A stretch of 6,135 nucleotides of DNA, from contig JAFTUZ010000076.1 of assembly GCA_017466005.1 (NCBI GenBank), forward strand, positions 1 through 6,135, written 5' to 3'. This document shows positions 1-5,449 of the stretch, piece after piece. The notes beneath the pieces were generated by a model. It worked only from the letters and a program-made list of their open reading frames with translations, was not told the DNA's origin and made no database searches. The stretch's first letter is position 1, and the number at the start of each line of letters is the position of its first letter. The DNA is from Clostridia bacterium (GTDB lineage Bacteria; Bacillota_A; Clostridia; Christensenellales; UBA1242). Both the position numbers and the translations under genes were made by a program.

Positions 1-1
1 A

Positions 2-298
2 GATAATGGAAATGGTAGAATAACCACAAGATATAAAGAAGTTAATGGTATTTCACAAATATCAACCAATACCGGTTCGGTTACTGCAATTTTACCATTT
101 TCAGAAACAAATCCTTTTACTTTAAATTGGAAATCTGAAAAAAATGTAGATATTCGTTTTGGTAGTTGTCAGCCAAAAGCGGGCGATGCAAATATAAAAG
201 AAGGTTCTTATAACTGGAATACTACAAGTAACGATGGTACTATTATGTTAAATTCGGTATCTGGTATAATAAAAGTTCGTCAAATAGGTGATGAATAA
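2..298 (+). CDS. C-terminal part of a beta-rich surface-type protein, DUF4097-like (5' truncated)
   Basis: An open frame runs from the window edge to a TAA stop and encodes the last 98 residues of a longer protein. The visible part alternates short hydrophobic strands with turns rich in Asn, Gly, Ser and Thr. It contains a block reading STNTGSVTAILP, then FTLNWKSE, and near the end LNSVSGIIKVRQ. This repeating pattern of 'S.TG.VT..LP', 'F.L..KS' and 'L.S.SG.I.V' is typical of the DUF4097 beta-helix/adhesin-like family found in Firmicutes envelope proteins. No membrane segment or sorting motif is visible at the C-terminus. The N-terminus, and so any signal peptide or anchor, lies outside the window. 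The reading frame is certain because it ends just before a strong terminator. The family call is pattern recognition on a fragment, and another beta-solenoid protein is possible. Confidence 0.6.
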   Translation, partial: DNGNGRITTRYKEVNGISQISTNTGSVTAILPFSETNPFTLNWKSEKNVDIRFGSCQPKAGDANIKEGSYNWNTTSNDGTIMLNSVSGIIKVRQIGDE

Positions 299-299
299 C

Positions 300-328
300 A
301 AAAAAACAGGAATTTTTCCTGTTTTTTT
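300..328 (+). terminator. Rho-independent terminator after the DUF4097-like gene
   Basis: A perfect 13-bp inverted repeat (AAAAAAACAGGAA, loop TTT, TTCCTGTTTTTTT) starts two bases after the upstream stop codon and ends in seven T. The A7 on the left arm gives a T7 tail on the opposite strand as well, so it could work in both directions. It separates the upstream gene from the amidase gene. Confidence 0.9.
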
Positions 329-356
329 CATAGTTGAAAAACTGAAAGCATATAGT
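328..356 (+). promoter_or_regulatory. Candidate sigma-E-like (sporulation) promoter of the amidase gene
   Basis: TCATAGT (328-334) and CATATAGT (349-356) are separated by 14 bp. The Bacillus sigma-E consensus, as I recall it, is KMATATT, 14-15 bp, CATACAHT. The -35 element matches at 6 of 7 positions and the -10 at 6 of 8. Bacillus cwlD is transcribed in the mother cell by sigma-E and in the forespore by sigma-G, so the match fits the downstream gene. No vegetative -35 sits at a usual distance from the TATAGT core, and TTGAAA at 334-339 is only 11 bp away. Predicted +1 is near 363, which keeps the GGAG at 366-369 inside the leader. The element is short, AT-rich and overlaps the end of the terminator T-run, so a chance match is possible. 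Confidence 0.35.
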
Positions 357-365
357 GTTTTAAAT

Positions 366-369
366 GGAG
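366..369 (+). promoter_or_regulatory. Shine-Dalgarno site that decides the amidase start
   Basis: GGAG at 366-369 lies 6 nt before the ATG at 376. It also overlaps the first bases of the upstream in-frame ATG at 364, which has no purine-rich site of its own. This favours 376 over 364 as the translation start. Confidence 0.7.
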
Positions 370-375
370 AAAAAT

Positions 376-1077
376 ATGTTTTTAGTTATAAAAAAATCTG
401 CTATTGCAAAGTGTTTGATTGTTGTTTTATGTTTAAGTGTTTTGTTTGGTATTTATTTTTCTAATAGAACTCAAGTATCTGCAAAGCCATCACAAAATTT
501 TTGTGTTGTTTTAGATGCTGGTCATGGCGGGATTGATGGCGGAAGTCAAGGAAAAACAACAGGTGTGTATGAAAGAGATATAAACCTTGCAATAAGTAAA
601 AAAATTGAAAGCTTTTTAGTAACAATGGATATAGATGTGGTGCAAACAAGAACCACAGAAGAAGGTTTGTATGGTGTGTTTGCAAGTGGCTTTAAAAAAC
701 GAGATATGAAAGCAAGAAAAGATATTATAGATAAAGCAAATCCAGACCTTGTTGTAAGTATTCATTTAAATTCATTTACTAGTTCTACATCAAAAGGGGC
801 ACAAGTTTATTATAAACCCAATAGTGAAATAAGCCAAAAATTAGCAACCAATATGCAACAATTATTTGCAAAAAGTTTAGATGGTGCAAGAAAAGAATGT
901 TTTGAAGGTGATTTTTATATTTTAAATTGTACAAACACACCAGGGGTTTTGGTTGAATGTGGTTTTTTATCCAATCCAGAAGAAGAGCAACTTTTAATAA
1001 CTGATGAATACCAACAAAAAGTTGCATATCAAATATTTTGTGGAATTGTAAGTTTTTTTGATTTAGTAGAGTTTTAA
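376..1077 (+). CDS. cwlD: N-acetylmuramoyl-L-alanine amidase, CwlD-like (Amidase_3)
   Basis: This is a zinc amidase that cleaves the bond between N-acetylmuramic acid and L-alanine in peptidoglycan. In spore formers CwlD strips the stem peptide so that PdaA can form muramic-delta-lactam in the spore cortex. The protein has 233 residues from ATG 376; an in-frame ATG at 364 would add four. Residues about 9-29 form a hydrophobic signal anchor (CLIVVLCLSVLFGIYF), and the rest should lie outside the membrane. Amidase_3 motifs appear in order: VVLDAGHGG (zinc ligand H50), GVYERDINLAI (E66), VSIHLNS (H130) and LVECGFLSN (catalytic E194), so the active site is complete. There is no SPOR, LysM or other wall-binding domain. 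Length and motif spacing match Bacillus CwlD (about 237 aa). The gene is monocistronic between two terminators. A vegetative Amidase_3 hydrolase remains possible. Confidence 0.85.
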   Translation: MFLVIKKSAIAKCLIVVLCLSVLFGIYFSNRTQVSAKPSQNFCVVLDAGHGGIDGGSQGKTTGVYERDINLAISKKIESFLVTMDIDVVQTRTTEEGLYGVFASGFKKRDMKARKDIIDKANPDLVVSIHLNSFTSSTSKGAQVYYKPNSEISQKLATNMQQLFAKSLDGARKECFEGDFYILNCTNTPGVLVECGFLSNPEEEQLLITDEYQQKVAYQIFCGIVSFFDLVEF

Positions 1078-1088
1078 AATTTAAAATT

Positions 1089-1112
1089 GATTGGCTTTTG
1101 CCAATCTTTTTT
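1089..1112 (+). terminator. Rho-independent terminator of the amidase gene
   Basis: GATTGGC (1089-1095), loop TTTT, GCCAATC (1100-1106) form a perfect 7-bp stem followed by six T and a further AT-rich stretch. It starts 12 nt after the amidase stop and isolates that gene from the downstream operon. Confidence 0.9.
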
Positions 1113-1132
1113 ATTTTATTAAAAATAAAAAG

Positions 1133-1161
1133 TTGTAATTAAGTTTAAAGTGTGTTATAAT
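1133..1161 (+). promoter_or_regulatory. Vegetative (sigma-A type) extended -10 promoter of the mrnC-recR operon
   Basis: TTGTAA (1133-1138), a 17-bp spacer and a perfect TATAAT (1156-1161) preceded by TG at 1153-1154 (extended -10). An A/T-tract region (1107-1132) lies directly upstream and resembles an UP element. The predicted +1, seven bases after the end of the -10 box, is position 1168, the A of the mrnC ATG. It is the only strong promoter seen before the six-gene operon. Confidence 0.85.
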
Positions 1162-1167
1162 CGTTTT

Positions 1168-1575
1168 ATGAATTCATTAAACACACAAAACTATAAAGAA
1201 CAAGATATTATTAATATGCCAGCAACTTCGCTGGCTTTTGTTGGTGATGCCTTTTTTACTTTTGCTGTTAGGTTGCAAGTTTTAGATTATCACGCAAAAT
1301 CTGGTAAATCGCATAAAAAAGCAACAGCACTTGTAAAAGCAGAAACGCAAAGTAGGTTGCTTACAAAAATAACACCAGTTTTAACAGAGTTGGAAAGTGA
1401 TGTTGTAAGGCGTGCAAGAAACACACATACTTTAAGTAAAAGTAAAAATGCTAAACTTGCTGACTATAAAAAAGCAACAGCATTTGAGGCTTTGCTAGGT
1501 TTTTTGTATTTAACAAATAATTTTGAAAGATTGGATGAACTTATGAAAATAGCATTGGAAGGTGAATTATGTTAA
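1168..1575 (+). CDS. mrnC: Mini-ribonuclease 3 (23S rRNA maturation)
   Basis: MrnC is a dimeric RNase III-like enzyme lacking the dsRNA-binding domain; it trims the 5' and 3' ends of 23S rRNA precursor in Firmicutes. The 135-residue protein has the family signatures: SLAFVGDAFF with the catalytic Asp in GDA (D27), GKSHKKAT (47-54), RRARN (81-85), and TAFEALLGFLYL with the second acidic catalytic residue E107. Family length is about 130-145 aa. The frame is open up to a GTG at 1150, but that codon lies within the promoter spacer, just before the -10 box, so ATG 1168 is chosen. No Shine-Dalgarno site precedes 1168, and the predicted transcript starts at this ATG, so translation may be leaderless. 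A later in-frame ATG at 1216 also lacks an SD. The gene overlaps rlmB by 7 nt. In Bacillus mrnC likewise precedes rlmB. Confidence 0.93.
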   Translation: MNSLNTQNYKEQDIINMPATSLAFVGDAFFTFAVRLQVLDYHAKSGKSHKKATALVKAETQSRLLTKITPVLTELESDVVRRARNTHTLSKSKNAKLADYKKATAFEALLGFLYLTNNFERLDELMKIALEGELC

Positions 1576-2294
1576 TATTTGGAAGAAATGCAATTATGGA
1601 AATGATGTCTGCAAACAAGGCAGTTTATAAAATGTGGTTTGCAAGTAATTTACTAAACTACACAAGAAATCCTGTGTTTAATTTGGCAAAGAAAAAAGGT
1701 GTAAAAATAGAATATGTAAATAAAAACGAATTAGATAAATTAAGCCAGGGCGGTATTCATCAAGGTTTTGTTGCCGAAGTTGAAGATTTTCAGTATTCTT
1801 CTGTTGATGAAATTTTGCAATATGCACAAGAAAAATTTGAACAGCCTTTTGTTGTACTTTTAGATAAAGTTGAGGACCCACACAATTTGGGTAGTGTTAT
1901 AAGAGTGTGTGAATGTGCTGGTGTGCATGGGGTTATTATTCCAAAACATCACGCTTGCCAGGTTAACGAAACAGTTGCAAAAACAAGTGCTGGGGCTTTA
2001 TCTCATATGAAAATAGCAAAAGTTACAAACTTAAATCAGGTTATTGATGAGCTAAAAAAACAAGGTATGTGGATTTATGCAGTAGAACTGGGGGGAACTG
2101 ATTTTTATAAACAAAACCTTACAGGCTCGCTTGGGTTGGTTATTGGTAGTGAAGGATATGGAATTTCTCAACTAACAAAAAAACATTGTGATGGTATTTT
2201 AACATTGCCTATGTGTGGAAAAGTAAACTCGCTTAACGCAAGTGTGGCTTGTGGTGTTGCTGTGTTTGAAGCATTAAGACAAAGGAGAAAATAA
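1569..2294 (+). CDS. rlmB: 23S rRNA (guanosine-2'-O-)-methyltransferase RlmB-like (SpoU/TrmH family)
   Basis: This SPOUT-class enzyme uses S-adenosylmethionine to methylate a ribose 2'-OH. E. coli RlmB modifies G2251 of 23S rRNA in the peptidyl-transferase centre. The 241-residue protein has an N-terminal SpoU substrate-binding domain (about 1-75, starting LIFGRNAIMEMM, with GIHQGFVAEV at 62-71) and a C-terminal knotted domain (about 93-238). Motif 1 is DKVEDPHNLGSVIRV (N107, R112), motif 2 GLVIGSEGYGIS (E195), and motif 3 LPMCGKVNSLNASVA (N220, S221, N223). The ATG lies in the overlap ATGTTAA with the mrnC stop and has a good SD (GGAAGGTG), so the two genes are probably translationally coupled. 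Length matches the family (240-250 aa) and the gene order matches Bacillus mrnC-yacO. The exact target nucleotide is inferred by homology; other TrmH-family rRNA methylases share these motifs. Confidence 0.92.
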   Translation: MLIFGRNAIMEMMSANKAVYKMWFASNLLNYTRNPVFNLAKKKGVKIEYVNKNELDKLSQGGIHQGFVAEVEDFQYSSVDEILQYAQEKFEQPFVVLLDKVEDPHNLGSVIRVCECAGVHGVIIPKHHACQVNETVAKTSAGALSHMKIAKVTNLNQVIDELKKQGMWIYAVELGGTDFYKQNLTGSLGLVIGSEGYGISQLTKKHCDGILTLPMCGKVNSLNASVACGVAVFEALRQRRK

Positions 2295-2295
2295 A

Positions 2296-2922
2296 ATGAA
2301 TGACGACCTTGTTTTGTTAGAAAGGGCAAGAAAAGGTGATGAGGCAAGTTTAGAAAAATTAATAGATATATTTAAGCCAACAGTTAGCAGTATTGTTCGT
2401 AGTTATTTTTTAAATGATGGCGATAATGATGATTTAATACAGGAAGCAATGATTGGTTTATATAAAGCAATTCAAAGTTACAATGATAAAGCGGGAATAA
2501 AATTTTCCACTTATGCGTATTCTTGTATAAAACACAAGGTTCAGTCGGCGGTACGTTCTAGTTCGTCTGGAAAAAATAGTCCGCTTAATGCCTGTCTTTC
2601 TATTTCAAATCAGGGTAAACTTTTAATTGGAAACGAAAAAGAAGAAGAAAATGATGAAGAACACGGTATATTTTTGGCAAGCAACGAACTTTCTCCAGAA
2701 GAAAAATTTTTTGAGCAAGAAAGAAAATTGGAAATAACAAATGCAATAAAAAGAGTGTTAAGTGAATATGAATATAATGTTTTAAAACTTTATTTAAAAG
2801 GTTATTCGTATTTAGATATAGCAAAAAAATTAGGAAAAGATAACAAAAGTATAGATAACTCAATTAGTAGGCTTAAGCAAAAACTTCAAGTTGTGTTTGA
2901 AGGGGGAGACATATGTATTTAG
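2296..2922 (+). CDS. sigH: RNA polymerase sigma factor of the SigH (Spo0H) type
   Basis: A sigma-70 family factor that directs core RNA polymerase to its own promoters. SigH orthologues act at the transition to stationary phase and at the start of sporulation, or in competence in non-sporulating relatives. The 208-residue protein has region 2 at about 24-88: SYFLNDGDNDDLIQEAMIG and GLYKAIQSYN (2.2 core binding, 45-63) and STYAYSCIKHKVQSAVR (2.3-2.4, -10 recognition). A phrase resembling Bacillus SigH 'PLN.Y.S' follows (SPLNACLSIS, 95-104), then an acidic linker with KEEENDEE (115-122). Region 4 spans about 133-200, with HTH SYLDIAKKLGKDNKSIDNS (-35 recognition). No anti-sigma gene is adjacent. 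The start has a strong SD (AGGAG, 8 nt away) one base after the rlmB stop. Bacillus has rae1 between rlmB and sigH; it is absent here. The gene overlaps dnaX by 10 nt. Confidence 0.9.
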   Translation: MNDDLVLLERARKGDEASLEKLIDIFKPTVSSIVRSYFLNDGDNDDLIQEAMIGLYKAIQSYNDKAGIKFSTYAYSCIKHKVQSAVRSSSSGKNSPLNACLSISNQGKLLIGNEKEEENDEEHGIFLASNELSPEEKFFEQERKLEITNAIKRVLSEYEYNVLKLYLKGYSYLDIAKKLGKDNKSIDNSISRLKQKLQVVFEGGDICI

Positions 2923-4520
2923 CATTATATAGAAAATTTAGACCAGATACCTTTGAAAAAATTATTGGGCAAGACCATATTGTTAAAACTTTAAAAAACC
3001 AAATTGCAAACAATCAGGTTGGGCACGCATATTTATTTTGTGGTAGCAGGGGGACTGGAAAAACCAGTGCAGCAAAAGTTTTTGCAAAAGCCATTAACTG
3101 TGTAAACCCTAAAGATAGTTCTCCTTGCAATGAATGTGAAGTTTGTAAGGCAATGAATCAAGCTGGTAATATGGATATTATAGAAATAGATGCTGCAAGT
3201 AATAACCGTGTTGACGAAATAAGGGACTTGCGTGAAAAAGTAAAATATCCACCAGTTAACGGTAAATATAAAGTTTATATTATAGATGAAGTGCATATGC
3301 TTACCGATAGTGCATTTAACGCACTTTTAAAAACATTGGAAGAACCGCCAAAACACGTTGTATTTATTTTGGCTACAACCGAACCGCATAAATTACCGGC
3401 AACTATTTTATCTAGAGTGTTAAGATTTGATTTTAAACTTGTAGGCGAAGAAAACTTAAAAAATTTACTCGTAAATATTTTTGAGCAAGCAGGTATAAAG
3501 GCAGAAGCGGAAGCAATTTCTTTAATTGCAAAGGCTGGGGAAGGCAGTGTGCGTGACACATTATCTATTGCGGATATGTGTGCTAGTTATGCCAATAACA
3601 ATATAACTTATAACGACGTTTTGCAAGTGCTTGGTGCAAGTGATTTTAATTGTTTGCACGATTTGGCTGGTGCGGTTTTGGGTGGAAATATAGAATTATT
3701 TTTAGAACTTTTAACTGAACAAGCAAAAACTGGTAAAAATATAATAACTTTATCTTGCGACTTAACAAAATATTTCCGTGATTTATTGGTTGTAAAGGCT
3801 TGTGGTAAAAGCGAAAATTTAATAGAATTACCAAAAGAATCTTTAGATAAAATAAAAAATCAGGCAAAAACGGTTGATTTAGGTATATTAAATGAAGCCC
3901 TACAAGCATTTTCTAAAATAGAAAGTGAGTTAAAATACACAAATAACCCACAACTTTTAGTAGAGGCTACTGCTATTGGGGTGTGTTGCAAAAAAAAATC
4001 TGATGTTCCCAGGCACAATTTAAACAGCGGTGCTGTAAGTCCACAAACAATAGTAAAATTAACAAATGTTGATATGCAAGCCATAAATAGTATGGTGCAG
4101 GAAAAATTAAAATCAGAAGAAAAAACTAGTTATGTAACGCCTAAATTTAAAGAAATAGATGAACAAAATGTTTTTGAAACAAATACACCTAGTGTTAGCA
4201 ATAACCAGTCTGCAAGAACTGTTTGGGGAAAAGTGCTAATAAATTTGCGTATGCAAAAGCAAATACTTATACATTCTTTATGTGTAAGTATAACTGATGT
4301 GGAACTTTTAAATAACAACTTTATTATTTATGCAGATGATAATGAATTTGCATTTTTAAAAAATCCACAAAATTATACCGATTTAGTTGATTGTTTTAAA
4401 AAGTTGGGTTATACTTATTCTGTTGAAATAAAACTTAAAAACAAGCAAGAATTTCAAGAAAAGAGCACCGTTGAAAAATTGAAAGAAATTTTGGGTGTGG
4501 AAATTAAAATAATAAAATAA
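2913..4520 (+). CDS. dnaX: DNA polymerase III subunit tau (and probably gamma)
   Basis: DnaX is the AAA+ ATPase of the clamp loader; it opens and loads the beta sliding clamp, and full-length tau also links polymerases and helicase. The 535-residue protein has domain I (1 to about 177) with Walker A GSRGTGKT (44-51), a zinc module with C63, C72, C75 and C78, Walker B YIIDEVH (122-128) and sensor 1 ATTEPHKLP. The arginine-finger motif reads S167-R168-V169 where SRC is usual; the Arg is kept. Sensor 2 is GSVRDTLS (R214). Domain III ends near residue 360, followed by a polar linker (about 363-440) and a tau-type C-terminal domain. An A9 run at codons 360-362 may shift the frame (see the separate entry). 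ATG 2913 lies inside the sigH end (10-nt overlap) behind a strong SD, GGGGGAG. dnaX-ybaB-recR is a widely conserved trio. Confidence 0.97.
   Translation: MYLALYRKFRPDTFEKIIGQDHIVKTLKNQIANNQVGHAYLFCGSRGTGKTSAAKVFAKAINCVNPKDSSPCNECEVCKAMNQAGNMDIIEIDAASNNRVDEIRDLREKVKYPPVNGKYKVYIIDEVHMLTDSAFNALLKTLEEPPKHVVFILATTEPHKLPATILSRVLRFDFKLVGEENLKNLLVNIFEQAGIKAEAEAISLIAKAGEGSVRDTLSIADMCASYANNNITYNDVLQVLGASDFNCLHDLAGAVLGGNIELFLELLTEQAKTGKNIITLSCDLTKYFRDLLVVKACGKSENLIELPKESLDKIKNQAKTVDLGILNEALQAFSKIESELKYTNNPQLLVEATAIGVCCKKKSDVPRHNLNSGAVSPQTIVKLTNVDMQAINSMVQEKLKSEEKTSYVTPKFKEIDEQNVFETNTPSVSNNQSARTVWGKVLINLRMQKQILIHSLCVSITDVELLNNNFIIYADDNEFAFLKNPQNYTDLVDCFKKLGYTYSVEIKLKNKQEFQEKSTVEKLKEILGVEIKIIK
3978..4003 (+). 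other. dnaX: Candidate programmed frameshift or slippage site in dnaX (gamma subunit)
   Basis: Codons 360-362 are AAA AAA AAA, an uninterrupted run of nine A (3990-3998), the longest I found in the window. In frame this contains the -1 slippery heptamer A AAA AAA (3992-3998). An SD-like GGGGTG (3978-3983), able to pair with the 16S 3' end with one G-U, ends 8 nt before the heptamer; in E. coli dnaX the stimulatory SD is about 10 nt upstream. A -1 shift reads ATC then TGA (4001-4003), giving a 363-residue product that ends at the domain III boundary. Loss of one A instead reads to TAA at 4021-4023 (369 residues). A weak downstream stem (GGCAC 4012-4016 with GTGCT) is possible. E. coli dnaX frameshifts ribosomally at A AAA AAG, and Thermus dnaX uses transcriptional slippage on A9. 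Whether this site is used is inference. Confidence 0.65.
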
Positions 4521-4537
4521 TAAAAGGAATTAAAATT

Positions 4538-4855
4538 ATGGCAGGATTTAATGGTTTTGGTGGTGCAAATATGCAACAATTAATGAAGCAAGCACAAAAA
4601 ATGCAAGAACAAATGCAAAAAGACCGTGAGGAGTTGGAAGCAAGTGTGTTTAATGCAACCAGCGGTGGCGGTATGGTAGAAGTTAAAATGAATGGTAAAC
4701 GTGAAGTTGTGGCTTTGAAAATTAATCCAGAAGTTGTAGATGCAAGTGATGTTGAAATGCTTGAAGACCTTATTATTGCAGCAATGAACGATGCTAATGC
4801 TCAAATAGACCGTAAAATAGCAAGTTCTATGCCACAATTAGGGGGAATGTTTTAG
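4538..4855 (+). CDS. ybaB: YbaB/EbfC family nucleoid-associated DNA-binding protein
   Basis: Small dimeric protein that binds DNA and is thought to coat the nucleoid; its precise role is unsettled, but its linkage to dnaX and recR suggests replication or repair. The 105-residue length is typical. The N-terminus is Gly/Phe-rich with a basic amphipathic helix (NMQQLMKQAQKMQEQMQKD, about 11-29). A beta core then holds SGGGMVEVKMNGKREVVALKINPEVVD, shown here only as the family landmarks SGGGMVEVKMNG (42-53) and LKINPEVVD (60-68). A helix EDLIIAAMNDANAQ (76-89) and a short GGMF tail follow. The start has an SD (AAGGAA, 8 nt away) and lies 17 nt after the dnaX stop, the largest gap in the operon. 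The stop abuts the recR start. The Bacillus orthologue is YaaK. Confidence 0.95.
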   Translation: MAGFNGFGGANMQQLMKQAQKMQEQMQKDREELEASVFNATSGGGMVEVKMNGKREVVALKINPEVVDASDVEMLEDLIIAAMNDANAQIDRKIASSMPQLGGMF

Positions 4856-4858
4856 TTG
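4841..4858 (+). promoter_or_regulatory. Shine-Dalgarno and TTG start of recR, coupled to ybaB
   Basis: GGGGGAA (4841-4847), inside the last ybaB codons, lies 8 nt before the TTG at 4856. That TTG immediately follows the ybaB TAG stop (4853-4855) with no gap. The next in-frame ATG (codon 36) would remove the conserved HhH region, so TTG is the credible start. Such abutment suggests that ribosomes finishing ybaB re-initiate on recR. Confidence 0.75.
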
Positions 4859-5449
4859 AAGAACTTTGTTGAGCCTATTGAAAAGCTTATAAACGAGTTT
4901 ACAAGGTTGCCAGGTGTTGGTAGGAAAACCGCATCTAGATATGCTTATAAAATTATAAATATGAAAAAAGAAGATTGCGAAAGTTTTGTAAACTCAATTA
5001 TAGATGCAAAAAACAGGGTTAAATATTGTTCTGTTTGTGGAAATTATACTGATAGTGAAATATGTTCTACTTGTGAAAAAGGCGACCAAAAACTTATTTG
5101 TGTAGTTAGCGAGCCTAAAGATATTTTGGCACTTGAAAAAGTTAGAGATTTTAATGGGGTTTATCATGTTTTGCATGGTTTACTTAGCCCACTAGAAGGT
5201 AGGGGGCCTGATGATATTAGAATTAAGGAACTTTTGGAGAGGATTACAAAATATGGCGTAGAAGAGGTTATTATGGCAACTAGCCCAACTGTTGAAGGAG
5301 AGGCAACTGCAATGTATATTGCAAGGCTTTTAAAACCGCTTGGTGTAAAAGTTACTAGAATTGCACAAGGTGTTTCGTTGGGGTCGGACCTTGAATATGT
5401 TGATGAAGTTACTTTAAGTAGAGCTATAGTGGACCGTAAAGAAATTTAA
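4856..5449 (+). CDS. recR: Recombination mediator protein RecR
   Basis: RecR forms a ring clamp on DNA and, with RecO (and RecF), helps load RecA on SSB-coated single strands during gap repair. The 197-residue protein (Bacillus RecR is 198) has a helix-hairpin-helix RLPGVGRKTASRYAY (17-31), a Cys4 zinc finger with C58, C61, C70 and C73 (YCSVCG, ICSTCE), and a Toprim domain from about 79 to 172 (LICVVSEPKDILALEK, then YHVLHG and EVIMATSP). It ends with the Walker-like LGSDLEYVDEVTLSRA block (175-190). All family landmarks are present and spaced as expected. The start is a TTG directly after ybaB. It is the last gene of the operon. Its TAA overlaps the stop of a convergent minus-strand ORF, and a long hairpin 18 nt downstream may terminate the transcript. 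Confidence 0.97.
   Translation: MKNFVEPIEKLINEFTRLPGVGRKTASRYAYKIINMKKEDCESFVNSIIDAKNRVKYCSVCGNYTDSEICSTCEKGDQKLICVVSEPKDILALEKVRDFNGVYHVLHGLLSPLEGRGPDDIRIKELLERITKYGVEEVIMATSPTVEGEATAMYIARLLKPLGVKVTRIAQGVSLGSDLEYVDEVTLSRAIVDRKEI

Noticed and set aside
308..340. SigH-type promoter (AGGAATT followed by GAAA) before the amidase
   Set aside because: The AGGAATT is part of the terminator stem, and the expected GAAT -10 element is not present at the right distance.
334..356. Vegetative promoter TTGAAA / TATAGT before the amidase
   Set aside because: The spacer would be only 11 bp, too short for a sigma-A promoter.
364..375. ATG 364 as the amidase start
   Set aside because: Its second and third bases onward form the GGAG ribosome site for ATG 376, and no SD precedes it. 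It cannot be fully excluded; the product would differ by four residues.
1150..1167. GTG 1150 as the mrnC start, adding MCYNRF
   Set aside because: These codons contain the TATAAT box of the operon promoter and there is no SD; the family alignment does not need them.
3275..3559. Minus-strand 94-codon ORF inside dnaX
   Set aside because: Antisense shadow of conserved DnaX Walker B to sensor 2 codons, with no plausible ribosome site and no recognisable motif.
4012..4036. Downstream stem-loop or pseudoknot stimulating the dnaX frameshift
   Set aside because: Only a 5-bp stem with a G-U (GGCAC/GTGCT) and a large loop can be drawn; too weak to count as evidence, so the frameshift call rests on the A-run, the SD-like element and the early stops.
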